The position numbers were made by a program, and so were the translations under genes. The notes under the pieces were generated by a model, which saw only the letters and a program-made list of their open reading frames with translations, was not told the DNA's origin and did not search any database. A stretch of 64,000 bases of DNA from Pandoraea capi (GTDB lineage Bacteria; Pseudomonadota; Gammaproteobacteria; Burkholderiales; Burkholderiaceae). Shown here in pieces: positions 47,595 to 56,431 of the stretch. The DNA lies in the NCBI RefSeq assembly GCF_902459735.1, contig NZ_CABPRV010000001.1, positions 310,001 through 374,000 of the forward strand, given 5' to 3'. Every line of letters starts with the position of its first letter. Position 1 is the first letter of the stretch.

Positions 47595-48452
47595 ATGACG
47601 AGTCCCGACACGAAGTCAGCCGCCCCGAACGCCCCCACGGATTCCCCCGTGCGCGTGGCCGCCGCGCAGATGGTGAGCGCGCCGGACGTCGCGCGAAACC
47701 TGCAGGAAGCCGCGCGTCTGGTGGCCGAGGCAGCGGACGCCGGTGCGCAACTGGTGCTGTTGCCCGAGTATTTCTGCTACATGGGGCAGCGCGACACCGA
47801 CAAGCTCGCGCTGCGCGAGACGCCGGGCAGCGGCCCGATTCAGGACTTTCTGGCGGAAACGGCGCGTCGGTACGGCGTCTGGCTGATCGGCGGTACGCTG
47901 CCGCTAGCGGCGCCGGAACCCGAGCGCGTGCTTAACACCACGCTCGTCTTCTCGCCGGAGGGCGCGCCGGCCGCGCGTTACGACAAGATCCACCTGTTCA
48001 ACTTCGTCAAAGGCGAGGAAGCCTACGACGAGGCACGCACCATTCGCCCCGGCGATGCGGTGCGCACGTTCGAAGCGCCGTTCGGGCGCGTGGGCCTGTC
48101 GGTCTGCTACGACCTGCGTTTTCCCGAGTTGTACCGTGCCATGGGCGACTGTACGCTCATGGTCGTACCCGCCGCCTTTACCTACACCACGGGCCGCGCG
48201 CACTGGGAGTTGCTGCTGCGCGCGCGGGCCGTCGAGAACCAGTGTTACGTGCTGGCGTCCGCGCAGGGCGGCCATCATGAGAACGGGCGGCGCACCTGGG
48301 GGCACTCCATGCTGATCGATCCCTGGGGCGACATCGTCGCCCAGCGAGACTCGGAAGGCGCCGGCGTGATCGTCGGCGAGATCGACCCGGCCCGGCTGGC
48401 CGGCGTACGCCAAAGCCTGCCCGCATGGCGGCACCGCGTATTGCAGGGTTGA
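47595..48452 (+). CDS. Nitrilase-family amidohydrolase (deaminated glutathione amidase type)
   Basis: A 285-residue carbon-nitrogen hydrolase with the complete catalytic triad: Glu in LVLLPEYFCY, Lys in RYDKIHLFNF and Cys in GLSVCYDLRFPELYR. The motif spacing and the CYDLRFPELYR box are those of the Nit1/YbeM group, which removes the amide from deaminated glutathione as a metabolite-repair step. It follows yhdP by 95 nt and precedes tldD by 85 nt on the same strand, a gene order seen in many betaproteobacteria. Confidence 0.9.
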   Translation: MTSPDTKSAAPNAPTDSPVRVAAAQMVSAPDVARNLQEAARLVAEAADAGAQLVLLPEYFCYMGQRDTDKLALRETPGSGPIQDFLAETARRYGVWLIGGTLPLAAPEPERVLNTTLVFSPEGAPAARYDKIHLFNFVKGEEAYDEARTIRPGDAVRTFEAPFGRVGLSVCYDLRFPELYRAMGDCTLMVVPAAFTYTTGRAHWELLLRARAVENQCYVLASAQGGHHENGRRTWGHSMLIDPWGDIVAQRDSEGAGVIVGEIDPARLAGVRQSLPAWRHRVLQG

Positions 48453-48537
48453 CGTCCGACGACTTCGCCATGTTGCCATGTTGATATCCTGGCATTCGCC
48501 CTCATCTACCGAATACATTTCCTTGGCCTGACACCGC

Positions 48538-49998
48538 ATGAAAATCATCGACACCGGCATCCAGAACCTGGCCACGGCCCGCGAGCTGCTGCTCACGCCG
48601 TACGGCCTCGACGAAAGCCATCTGCAACGGGCTCTCGGCGATATCTTCACGCACCGCGTGGATTACGCCGACCTGTACTTCCAGTACACACGCAGCGAAG
48701 CGTGGAGCCTGGAGGAAGGCATCGTCAAATCGGGTTCGTTCTCGATCGATCAGGGCGTGGGGGTGCGCGCCATCGTGGGTGATCGCACGGCGTTCGCCTA
48801 TTCCGACGACATTTCCGAGATCGCGCTGAAAGACGCCGCCGCGGCCACCCGCAGCATTGCGACGGCCGGTCGCGGACGCGTCAAGGTCGGCAGCAAGCTC
48901 GCAAGCGCCAGCGGCCACGGGCTGTATCTGCCGTCCGACCCGCTCGCGTCGCTCGACGCCAACGGCAAGGTCGCGCTGCTCGAACGCATCGAAAAGCTCG
49001 CCCGCGCCCGCGATCCGCGCGTGTCGCAGGTCATGGCAGGGCTGGCCGGCGAGTACGACGTCGTGCTCGTGGCGCGCAGCGACGGCGTGATCTCCGCCGA
49101 CGTGCGTCCGCTCGTGCGTGTGTCGGTCACGGTCATCGTCGAATCCAATGGACGCCGCGAAATCGGCAACAGCGGCGGCGGCGCTCGTCTTGATTACGCC
49201 TACTTCACGGACGATCTGCTCGAAAAGTACGTCAAGGAAGCGGTCGACGGCGCCATCGTCAAGCTCGACGCCCGCCCGGCGCCTGCCGGTGCGATGACCG
49301 TGGTGCTCGGACCGGGCTGGCCCGGCGTGCTGCTGCACGAAGCCGTGGGCCACGGGCTGGAAGGCGACTTCAACCGCAAGGGCTCGTCGGCGTTCTCCGG
49401 ACGGCTCGGCGAGCGTGTGGCGGCCAAGGGCGTCACGGTGGTCGACGACGGCACGCTGTCGAACCGTCGCGGCTCGCTGAACATCGACGACGAAGGCAAC
49501 CCGACGCAGTGCACCACGCTCATTGAGGACGGCATTCTGAAGGGCTACATGCAGGACAGCCTGAACGCACGCCTGATGAAGATGCCGGTTACCGGCAACG
49601 GCCGTCGCGAATCGTACGCCGCGCTGCCGATGCCGCGCATGACCAATACGTACATGCTCGGCGGCGACAAGGATCCCGAGGAAATCATCGCGTCGGTCAA
49701 ACGTGGCCTGTACGCCGTGAATTTCGGCGGCGGGCAGGTGGACATCACCAACGGCAAGTTCGTGTTCTCGATGTCCGAGGCTTACATGATCGAAGACGGC
49801 AAGATCACGTACCCGGTCAAGGGCGCAACGCTGATCGGCAACGGTCCGGAATCGCTCAAGGACGTGACGATGATCGGCAACGACATGTCGCTGGACTCGG
49901 GCGTGGGCGTGTGCGGCAAGGAAGGCCAGAGCGTGCCGGTGGGCGTGGGCCAGCCGACGCTGCGCATGGAAAACATGACGGTCGGCGGTACGGCCTGA
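48538..49998 (+). CDS. tldD: Metalloprotease TldD
   Basis: A 486-residue protein that with TldE/PmbA forms a protease acting on unfolded or modified peptides (for example CcdA and microcin precursors). The zinc-binding HExxxH motif is seen in [20 protein letters not shown], and the C-terminus shows the conserved [20 protein letters not shown]. No ribosome site of good quality precedes the ATG. pmbA is not in the window. The gene ends at an intrinsic terminator. Confidence 0.96.
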   Translation: MKIIDTGIQNLATARELLLTPYGLDESHLQRALGDIFTHRVDYADLYFQYTRSEAWSLEEGIVKSGSFSIDQGVGVRAIVGDRTAFAYSDDISEIALKDAAAATRSIATAGRGRVKVGSKLASASGHGLYLPSDPLASLDANGKVALLERIEKLARARDPRVSQVMAGLAGEYDVVLVARSDGVISADVRPLVRVSVTVIVESNGRREIGNSGGGARLDYAYFTDDLLEKYVKEAVDGAIVKLDARPAPAGAMTVVLGPGWPGVLLHEAVGHGLEGDFNRKGSSAFSGRLGERVAAKGVTVVDDGTLSNRRGSLNIDDEGNPTQCTTLIEDGILKGYMQDSLNARLMKMPVTGNGRRESYAALPMPRMTNTYMLGGDKDPEEIIASVKRGLYAVNFGGGQVDITNGKFVFSMSEAYMIEDGKITYPVKGATLIGNGPESLKDVTMIGNDMSLDSGVGVCGKEGQSVPVGVGQPTLRMENMTVGGTA

Positions 49999-50077
49999 GA
50001 CGTCGGTATGCCGAACGGCATGCCATGTCCGACGGTGTGAAATTCCGCACTGCAAAAATGCGTCAAGCATAGCAAAG

Positions 50078-50101
50078 CGCCCGGCTCAAACCGGGCGTTT
50101 T
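50078..50101 (+). terminator. Intrinsic terminator of tldD
   Basis: CGCCCGG and CCGGGCG pair around a CTCAAA loop and are followed by TTTT, 80 nt after the tldD stop codon. Confidence 0.8.
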
Positions 50102-50152
50102 CGCATGATTTTAAAAATCAAAGAATTATTAACGCAAATACCCGATACAAAA

Positions 50153-50174
50153 CGCGGAGATTCCGCGCGTTTTT
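50153..50174 (+). terminator. Second hairpin with T-run upstream of aroG promoter
   Basis: CGCGGA and TCCGCG pair around GAT, followed two bases later by TTTTT. It lies just upstream of the aroG leader promoter and would insulate it from readthrough from tldD; the short stem makes it weaker than the terminator at 50078. Confidence 0.5.
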
Positions 50175-50198
50175 CACCCATCTGGCGTCCTCACGCGG

Positions 50199-50227
50199 TT
50201 GCAGCGTCATTCGATTCGGCGTATAAA
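50199..50227 (+). promoter_or_regulatory. Sigma70-type promoter of the aroG leader
   Basis: TTGCAG (50199-50204) and TATAAA (50222-50227) are separated by 17 bp. Transcription would start about 50234, giving a leader of roughly 230 nt that contains the Phe/Tyr-rich peptide and the attenuator before aroG. An AT-rich stretch lies about 50-90 bp upstream. Confidence 0.72.
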
Positions 50228-50280
50228 GTTGTTTCTGTGCACGGCGAACCGCCGGCAACGCAACGTCCTAGACATCCTTC

Positions 50281-50361
50281 ATGAACGCCAATAAGTTTTA
50301 CTTTTACTTTTTTGCGTATCTCACACCGCTGGCGGATGGAGAGGGACAGTTGCAGCAGTAA
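50281..50361 (+). CDS. aroG leader peptide (Phe/Tyr-rich, 26 residues)
   Basis: A 26-codon frame reading MNANKFYFYFFAYLTPLADG then EGQLQQ. Seven of eight consecutive codons (residues 6-13, FYFYFFAY) specify Phe or Tyr, exactly the pattern by which a stalled ribosome senses charged tRNA-Phe/tRNA-Tyr. It stands between a good promoter and an intrinsic terminator immediately upstream of the DAHP synthase gene. No strong Shine-Dalgarno sequence is visible. Regulation by attenuation is inferred from these features. Confidence 0.8.
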   Translation: MNANKFYFYFFAYLTPLADGEGQLQQ

Positions 50362-50411
50362 GCACCGAACGAATCCTGAAAAACCGCCAGCGAGTCTGGC
50401 GGTTTTTTTTT
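50327..50411 (+). promoter_or_regulatory. Transcription attenuator of aroG
   Basis: The terminator consists of AAACCGCCAG (50381-50390), loop CGAGT, CTGGCGGTTT (50396-50405) and a T-run to 50411. A segment inside the leader peptide gene, CGCTGGCGG (50327-50335), is exactly complementary to CCGCCAGCG (50384-50392) and can form the competing antiterminator. A ribosome paused at the Phe/Tyr codons (50296-50319) would leave 50327-50335 free to pair, allowing aroG transcription. Confidence 0.78.
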
Positions 50412-50463
50412 GCCCCGAATCCCGAGAAACGAACCGCAGTCCGAACTGCCCAGGAGAAAAACC

Positions 50464-51537
50464 ATGCCTCCCCACAATACCGATGATGTCCGTATTCGCG
50501 AACTGAAGGAACTGACGCCCCCGGCGCACCTGATCCGCGAATACCCGTGCTCGGAAAAGAGCGCCGACCTCATCCATCGCACGCGCGGCGCCATTCACCG
50601 CGTGCTGCACGGCATGGAAGACCGTCTCGTCGTCATCATCGGCCCGTGCTCGATTCACGATCCTAAGGCCGCGCTGGAATACGCGTCGCGTCTCGTCGAG
50701 CAACGCGAACGTTTGAAAGGCGAGCTTGAAATCGTGATGCGCGTGTACTTCGAAAAGCCGCGCACGACGGTGGGCTGGAAGGGTCTGATCAACGACCCGC
50801 ACATGGACAACAGCTTCAAGATCAACGACGGTCTGCGTCTGGCCCGCGAACTGCTCGCACAGATCAACGAAATGGGGCTGCCGGCCGGCACCGAGTATCT
50901 CGACATGATCAGCCCGCAGTACATCGCCGATCTCGTGTCGTGGGGCGCCATCGGTGCTCGCACTACGGAATCGCAGGTGCACCGCGAACTGGCGTCCGGC
51001 CTGTCGTGCCCGGTCGGGTTCAAGAACGGCACTGACGGCAACGTGAAGATCGCCGTGGACGCGATCAAGGCCGCCTCGCAGCCGCACCATTTCCTGTCGG
51101 TGACGAAGGGCGGGCACTCGGCCATCGTGTCGACCGCCGGCAACGAGGACTGCCACCTGATCCTGCGTGGCGGCAAGGCGCCGAACTTCGACGCCGCGAG
51201 CGTACAGACTGCCTGCGACGACATCGCCAAGTCGGGCCTGGCCGCACGCGTGATGATCGACGCGTCGCACGCCAACAGCCAGAAGAAGCACGAGAACCAG
51301 ATCCCGGTGTGCGAAGACATCGCCCGTCAACTCGCTGGCGGCGACGACCGCATCATCGGCGTGATGGTCGAATCGCACCTCGTGGCCGGTCGTCAGGACC
51401 ACGTGCCGGGCAAGGAACTGACCTACGGTCAGAGCATTACCGATGCCTGCATCAACTGGGAAGACAGCCTGAAGGTGCTCGACACGCTGGCCGACGCCGT
51501 GCGTGCGCGTCGCGTGGCACGCGGCGCAGGTAACTGA
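50464..51537 (+). CDS. aroG: 3-deoxy-7-phosphoheptulonate synthase, class I
   Basis: A 357-residue DAHP synthase that condenses PEP and erythrose-4-phosphate, committing carbon to aromatic amino acids. Conserved segments: IGPCSIHDPKAALEYASRL, VGWKGLINDPHMD, GLSCPVGFKNGTDG, and the metal-ligand histidine of MIDASHANSQKK. The ATG at 50464 follows AGGAGA; the upstream in-frame start lies inside the terminator. The upstream Phe/Tyr attenuator suggests a Phe- or Tyr-responsive isozyme. Confidence 0.97.
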   Translation: MPPHNTDDVRIRELKELTPPAHLIREYPCSEKSADLIHRTRGAIHRVLHGMEDRLVVIIGPCSIHDPKAALEYASRLVEQRERLKGELEIVMRVYFEKPRTTVGWKGLINDPHMDNSFKINDGLRLARELLAQINEMGLPAGTEYLDMISPQYIADLVSWGAIGARTTESQVHRELASGLSCPVGFKNGTDGNVKIAVDAIKAASQPHHFLSVTKGGHSAIVSTAGNEDCHLILRGGKAPNFDAASVQTACDDIAKSGLAARVMIDASHANSQKKHENQIPVCEDIARQLAGGDDRIIGVMVESHLVAGRQDHVPGKELTYGQSITDACINWEDSLKVLDTLADAVRARRVARGAGN

Positions 51538-51643
51538 AACCACGGGCGGCCGGGGTGCGCGATGCACGAAAAGCTGCCCGGCGTACCGTCGGACGGCCGG
51601 TTGACTGGTTCACCGGCCACCGGCTCACCGGCTCACCTGCTTT

Positions 51644-52222
51644 TTACTGTGCCTCGCCTTCCGGCGGCGCACCGCCGGAACGCTCACGCTGCCACAGCAC
51701 GTCGGCCCCGCCGCCCGCACGATTGAGCACACGGGCCAGCACGAACATCAGGTCGGACAAGCGGTTGATGTACTGACGCGGCGCCGGCGCGACCGTCTCC
51801 TCGGCGCCCAGGGCCACCATCGCGCGCTCGGCGCGACGCGCCACGGTCCGCACGATGTGCGCAAGCGCCGCCGCCCGGGTGCCGCCAGGCAAAATGAATT
51901 CCTTCAGACGCGGCAGATCGGCGTTGTAATGGGCCAGCCACTCGTCGAGCTTGACGACGTGGGCGTCCCCCAGCAGTGTGTGACGCGGCATGCTCAGCTC
52001 GCCGCCCAGATCGAACAGGTCGTGCTGAATGTCGATCAGCATGGCGCGCACGTCCTGCGGCAGGTCTTCGCACAGCAATACGCCGATGTGCGAGTTGGTT
52101 TCGTCGATCTCGCCGATGGCGACGATACGCAGGCTGAACTTGTCCACGCGCGCGCCGTCTCCCAGCCCCGTCTTGCCTCCGTCGCCCGTGCGCGTGACGA
52201 TCTTGCTCAAACGATTACCCAT
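51644..52222 (-). CDS. Cob(I)yrinic acid a,c-diamide adenosyltransferase, PduO type
   Basis: A 192-residue ATP:corrinoid adenosyltransferase, making adenosylcobalamin. The N-terminal ATP loop is TRTGDGGKTGLGDGARVDK, the middle holds GEIDETNSHIG and QHDLFDLGGEL, and the C-terminal RQYINRLSDLMFVLARVLNR block is diagnostic. The start at 52222 (MGNRLSKIV) is chosen over an N-terminal arginine-rich extension. No cobalamin riboswitch was recognised upstream. Convergent with aroG. Confidence 0.94.
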   Translation of the reverse strand: MGNRLSKIVTRTGDGGKTGLGDGARVDKFSLRIVAIGEIDETNSHIGVLLCEDLPQDVRAMLIDIQHDLFDLGGELSMPRHTLLGDAHVVKLDEWLAHYNADLPRLKEFILPGGTRAAALAHIVRTVARRAERAMVALGAEETVAPAPRQYINRLSDLMFVLARVLNRAGGGADVLWQRERSGGAPPEGEAQ

Positions 52223-52529
52223 CTTCTGACACCTACCCCTTGCGGCACATCTTGCCTGCCGGCGCCTCTCAAGCCGCCGGACGACCTGCCTTTTTGATTG
52301 AAATAGACGGTATCGCCATCGATTGCTCATTTTTCAGGCAATTCCGATAGCGTCGATACACGGCAAGTCCGTATGATATGACGCAAAGTGTGGGGAAAAA
52401 CGCGACGTCGGCGTAAAATCCCCGCTCATGAGGTGTCAGGGAGTGCACCGCGCGCCCGAGACCCCGCCCGATATGGTGTCCGCCCTCGCCTACCGGCAAC
52501 GGCGGCCCGGAGACCCGAAGGAGAAAGCC
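52223..52529. other. Divergent intergenic region, adenosyltransferase - FAD oxidase
   Basis: These 307 bases hold a moderately AT-rich patch at about 52288-52385 that probably contains both promoters, including a TATGAT hexamer at 52372, but no convincing -35 partner. An ATG at 52428 opens an in-frame extension of the downstream oxidase, rejected in favour of a GTG with a strong ribosome site. Confidence 0.4.
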
Positions 52530-53951
52530 GTGAATCACCCCCACCTGCCGTTCGCCGCCAAGCGTCCGTTTCCCGACGCCCTGCTCACCGACTTGCAGAC
52601 CCTGCTGGGCGAGCGCGTGAGCACCAAGGAGGCGCTACGCGAACATCACGGCCGTGACGAGTCTCCGTTCGATCCCATGCTGCCCGATGCCGTCGCCTTC
52701 GCGCATAGCACCGAGGAGGTCTCGCAGATCGTCAAGCTCTGCGCGAAATACGACGTTCCCATCATTCCCTACGGCGCCGGCTCGTCGCTCGAAGGTCATC
52801 TGCTCGCGGTCGAAGGCGGTCTGTCGCTCGATCTGTCGGAGATGAACCAGATCGTTTCGATCAACGCCGAAGACCTGACCGTCACCGCACAACCGGGCAT
52901 CTCGCGCAAGGCGCTGAACGAAGCGCTGCGCGACACGGGCCTGTTCTTCCCGATCGATCCGGGCGCCGACGCCAGCATTGGCGGCATGTGCGCCACGCGC
53001 GCGTCGGGCACCAATGCCGTGCGTTACGGCACGATGCGCGAGAACGTGCTGGCCCTGACCGTCGTGCTGGCGGATGGCCGCGTGATCCACACCGGTACGC
53101 GCGCGCGCAAGTCGTCGGCCGGTTATGACCTCACGCGTCTGTTCGTCGGCAGCGAGGGGACGCTGGGCATCATCACCGAAGTGACCGTGCGTCTGTATCC
53201 GCAGCCGGAAGCCGTGTCGGCCGCTATCTGTTCGTTCCCGAGCATGACGGACGCCGTGAACTGCACCATCCAGACCATTCAACTGGGCGTGCCGGTCGCT
53301 CGTGTGGAATTCGTCGATGCACTGGCCGTGCGCGCGATCAACAAGCATTCCAAGATGGAGCTGCCGGAGACGCAAACGCTGTTCTTCGAATTCCATGGCA
53401 GCGAGGCCGGCGTGAAGGAGCAGGCGCAGACGGTCGAGGAACTCGCCAGGGACAACGGTGGCACCGGCTTCGAATGGGCCACGCGCACCGAGGACCGCAA
53501 CCGCTTGTGGAGTGCGCGTCACAGCGCCTACTTCGCCATGCTTCAGCTTCAGCCGGGTTGCCGCGCCGTGACGACGGACGTCTGCGTGCCGATCTCGCGC
53601 CTGGCTGAGTGCGTGGGCGAAACGGAAGAAGATCTGAAGGGTTCCCGGCTCCTGTGCCCGATCGTCGGTCACGTGGGCGACGGCAACTTCCACGTCGCGA
53701 TCCTGATCGATCCTGATAAGCAGGAAGATATGGATGAAGCGGAGCGACTGAATCAGCGCATCGTCGAGCGCGCCATTCGCATGGGCGGCACCTGCACCGG
53801 CGAGCATGGCGTCGGCCTGCACAAGATGGGGTTCCTCGTAACCGAGCACGGTGAGGATGCCATCGATGTCATGCGGTCGATCAAAACCTCGCTCGACCCA
53901 CATAACCTCCTGAATCCGGGCAAGATTTTCCGGCTGCGCGCCGCGGGCTGA
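52530..53951 (+). CDS. FAD-linked oxidase, D-lactate dehydrogenase (cytochrome)-like
   Basis: A 473-residue flavoprotein of the vanillyl-alcohol-oxidase fold. The FAD-binding part has IIPYGAGSSLEGHLLAVEGG and DPGADASIGGMCATRASGTN; the cap domain includes GHVGDGNFHVAIL and GEHGVGLHKMGFL, the segment with histidines involved in 2-hydroxy-acid oxidation. The GTG start follows GAAGGAGA. Relatives oxidise D-lactate and pass electrons to cytochrome c or quinone. It is 7 nt upstream of glcD, suggesting joint 2-hydroxy-acid metabolism. Confidence 0.9.
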   Translation: MNHPHLPFAAKRPFPDALLTDLQTLLGERVSTKEALREHHGRDESPFDPMLPDAVAFAHSTEEVSQIVKLCAKYDVPIIPYGAGSSLEGHLLAVEGGLSLDLSEMNQIVSINAEDLTVTAQPGISRKALNEALRDTGLFFPIDPGADASIGGMCATRASGTNAVRYGTMRENVLALTVVLADGRVIHTGTRARKSSAGYDLTRLFVGSEGTLGIITEVTVRLYPQPEAVSAAICSFPSMTDAVNCTIQTIQLGVPVARVEFVDALAVRAINKHSKMELPETQTLFFEFHGSEAGVKEQAQTVEELARDNGGTGFEWATRTEDRNRLWSARHSAYFAMLQLQPGCRAVTTDVCVPISRLAECVGETEEDLKGSRLLCPIVGHVGDGNFHVAILIDPDKQEDMDEAERLNQRIVERAIRMGGTCTGEHGVGLHKMGFLVTEHGEDAIDVMRSIKTSLDPHNLLNPGKIFRLRAAG

Positions 53952-53958
53952 GCGCCGC

Positions 53959-55560
53959 ATGAACGCGCCCCAGACACCACAGATGCCGTCGCCGCAGGGC
54001 CAGCCCGGCTCGTCTAGTGCGTCCGGTTCGTCCGGTTCGTTTCAGACGGGCGCCTCGCCGCATGGCGGACCCGGCCATGACAGCGGGGACGCCGACGCGC
54101 TCGCGGCGCGTCAGCGCCAGTTGCTCGAAGCGCTTGCGCGGATTCTGCCGCCGCATTGCATCCTGCATCGGCGCGAAGACACCACGCCATACGAGTGCGA
54201 CGGCCTCGCCGCGTATCGTCGCGTGCCGCTCGCCGTCGTGTTGCCGGAGTCGGAGTCGCAGGTCCAGCGCATTTTGCAGGCCTGCCACCAACTCGGCATC
54301 CCGGTCGTGCCGCGCGGCGCGGGCACCAGTCTTTCCGGCGGCGCCATGCCGATGTCAGACGGTCTGGTGCTGTCGCTCGCGAAGTTCAAGAAGATCGTCG
54401 AAGTCGATCCTTACGCACGCACGGCCACGGTGCAGCCGGGCGTTCGCAATCTCGCGATTTCGGAAGCCGCCGCGCCCTACGGGCTGTATTACGCGCCAGA
54501 CCCGTCGTCGCAGATCGCCTGCACCATTGGCGGCAACGTCGCAGAGAATTCGGGCGGCGTGCATTGCCTCAAGTACGGGCTGACGGTGCACAACGTACTG
54601 CGTGTGCGCGCCATCACGATGTCGGGCGAGGCCATCGAGTTCGGCTCGCTCGGCCCCGATGCGCCGGGCCTCGATCTGCTCTCCGTGTTCATCGGCAGCG
54701 AAGGCATGTTCGGCGTCGTGACCGAAATCACCGTCAAGCTCGTGCCGAAGGCGCAGACGGCGCAGGTCATCATGGCAAGCTTCGACGACGTAGAGACCGG
54801 CGGCAATGCCGTCGCGGCGATCATTGCCGCGGGCATCATTCCGGCGGGCCTTGAAATGATGGACAAGCCCGCCACGCAGGCCGTGGAAGAGTTCGTACAC
54901 GCCGGGTACGATCTGGACGCCGCCGCGATTCTGCTGTGCGAATCGGACGGCACGCCCGAAGAAGTCACCGAGGAGATCCTGCGCATCTCGCACGTACTAC
55001 GTACGTCGGGGGCGACACGCTTGCAGATCTCGCGCAGCGAGGAGGAGCGCCTGCGCTTCTGGTCCGGACGCAAGAACGCCTTCCCTGCCGCCGGGCGCAT
55101 CTCGCCCGACTACTACTGCATGGACGGGACGATTCCACGCCGCGCGATTGGGACATTACTCAAACGCATCGAAGGTCTGGAACAACAATATGGGTTGCGC
55201 TGTATTAACGTCTTTCACGCGGGAGACGGGAACATGCATCCACTCATTCTCTTTAACGGCAACGACCTGGACGAATGGCATCGCGCCGAGGCGTTCGGTT
55301 GCGACATTCTCGAAGCGTGCGTCGAACTCGGCGGCACGATTACGGGCGAACACGGCGTGGGCATCGAGAAGATCAACTCGATGTGCGTGCAATTCTCGGC
55401 GCAGGAACGCGACGCGTTCTTTGGCGTGAAACGCGCGTTCGATCCGGTCGGACTCCTCAATCCGGACAAGGGCATTCCGACACGGGCGCGCTGTGCCGAA
55501 TACGGCAAGCAGCATGTGCGCGGCGGCCTGTTGCCGCATCCCGACCTGCCGAGGTTCTGA
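53959..55560 (+). CDS. glcD: Glycolate oxidase subunit GlcD
   Basis: A 533-residue FAD-binding subunit of glycolate oxidase. After a Ser/Gly-rich N-terminal extension of about 45 residues, the body shows VVPRGAGTSLSGGAMPMSDG, DPSSQIACTIGGNVAENSGG, HAGDGNMHPLI and GEHGVGIEKI, the standard GlcD motifs. GlcD works with GlcE and the iron-sulfur subunit GlcF. Here a channel gene follows after one base and glcE after that; glcF is not found in the window. Confidence 0.94.
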   Translation: MNAPQTPQMPSPQGQPGSSSASGSSGSFQTGASPHGGPGHDSGDADALAARQRQLLEALARILPPHCILHRREDTTPYECDGLAAYRRVPLAVVLPESESQVQRILQACHQLGIPVVPRGAGTSLSGGAMPMSDGLVLSLAKFKKIVEVDPYARTATVQPGVRNLAISEAAAPYGLYYAPDPSSQIACTIGGNVAENSGGVHCLKYGLTVHNVLRVRAITMSGEAIEFGSLGPDAPGLDLLSVFIGSEGMFGVVTEITVKLVPKAQTAQVIMASFDDVETGGNAVAAIIAAGIIPAGLEMMDKPATQAVEEFVHAGYDLDAAAILLCESDGTPEEVTEEILRISHVLRTSGATRLQISRSEEERLRFWSGRKNAFPAAGRISPDYYCMDGTIPRRAIGTLLKRIEGLEQQYGLRCINVFHAGDGNMHPLILFNGNDLDEWHRAEAFGCDILEACVELGGTITGEHGVGIEKINSMCVQFSAQERDAFFGVKRAFDPVGLLNPDKGIPTRARCAEYGKQHVRGGLLPHPDLPRF

Positions 55561-55561
55561 C

Positions 55562-56431
55562 ATGCGCCCGCTGTCGGAATGGCTGCCGCACGACTGGCGG
55601 CAGCGTCTCTACATCATCATCTTCGAGGCCGATACCCGCGAGGGACGGCTATTCGACATTGCGCTGCTCGCCGCCATCGTGTTGTCCGTCCTCACGGTGG
55701 TGGTCTCCAGCGTGCCGGCGGTACAGGCCACCATGCCGATACCGATGGCGATCCTGGAGTGGTTCTTCACGCTGCTGTTCACGGCGGAGTACATTGCGCG
55801 CCTGCTGAGCGCGCACCGGCCTATGCGTTATGCGCTGTCGTTCTACGGCATCATCGACCTGCTTGCCATCCTGCCCACGTATCTCGCGATCCTCGTACCG
55901 GAATTGCACGGACTGATCGATGTGCGTCTGCTGCGGCTGATGCGTGCGTTCCGGATTCTGAAGCTCACCGCATACGTCAACGAAGCCGGTATTCTCAGCA
56001 TTGCGCTGTACAACGCCCGGCGCAAGATCCTCGTGTTTCTCGGCTTCATTTCGATCATCGTGGTGATCTTCGGCACGCTGATGCACATCATCGAGGGGCC
56101 GGAACATGGCTTCACGAGCATTCCGGTCGGCATCTACTGGGCCATCGTCACGCTCACGACGACCGGGTATGGCGACGTGGTCCCCGTCACCGGACTGGGC
56201 AAGGCGATCACCGGTTTCGTGATGCTGCTCGGTTACAGCGTGATCGCCATTCCCACCGGCATCATGGGCGCCGAAATTCATTCGGCCATGCGCCGCGCGC
56301 CGGTCACCACACGCACCTGCAAGCAATGTCAGACCGAAGGACACGAGCCGAACGCCCGCTTCTGCAAGCACTGCGGCAGCGAGCTGGATCCCTATCAATC
56401 CGATGCGACACCGCCGCCTGAACCGAGCTGA
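55562..56431 (+). CDS. Voltage-gated-type cation channel with C-terminal zinc ribbon
   Basis: A 289-residue inner-membrane channel of the six-helix type. An S4-like arginine ladder (DVRLLRLMRAFRILKLTAY) and the pore with selectivity filter TLTTTGYGDVVPVTG point to a potassium channel. After the last helix a cytoplasmic tail holds CKQC...CKHCG, a four-cysteine zinc ribbon. The gene starts one base after the glcD stop and its stop overlaps the glcE start, so it is translated in the middle of the glc operon. The gating signal is unknown. Confidence 0.88.
   Translation: MRPLSEWLPHDWRQRLYIIIFEADTREGRLFDIALLAAIVLSVLTVVVSSVPAVQATMPIPMAILEWFFTLLFTAEYIARLLSAHRPMRYALSFYGIIDLLAILPTYLAILVPELHGLIDVRLLRLMRAFRILKLTAYVNEAGILSIALYNARRKILVFLGFISIIVVIFGTLMHIIEGPEHGFTSIPVGIYWAIVTLTTTGYGDVVPVTGLGKAITGFVMLLGYSVIAIPTGIMGAEIHSAMRRAPVTTRTCKQCQTEGHEPNARFCKHCGSELDPYQSDATPPPEPS

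Noticed and set aside
51595-51618. Hairpin GGCCGGT/ACCGGCC after aroG as terminator
   Set aside because: The loop is 10 nt and no T-run follows on either strand; the area is simply rich in ACCGGC repeats.
52428-52529. ATG extension of the D-lactate-dehydrogenase-like gene
   Set aside because: A GTG with GAAGGAGA directly upstream fits the family N-terminus better; the extension is Arg/Pro-rich and lacks a ribosome site.
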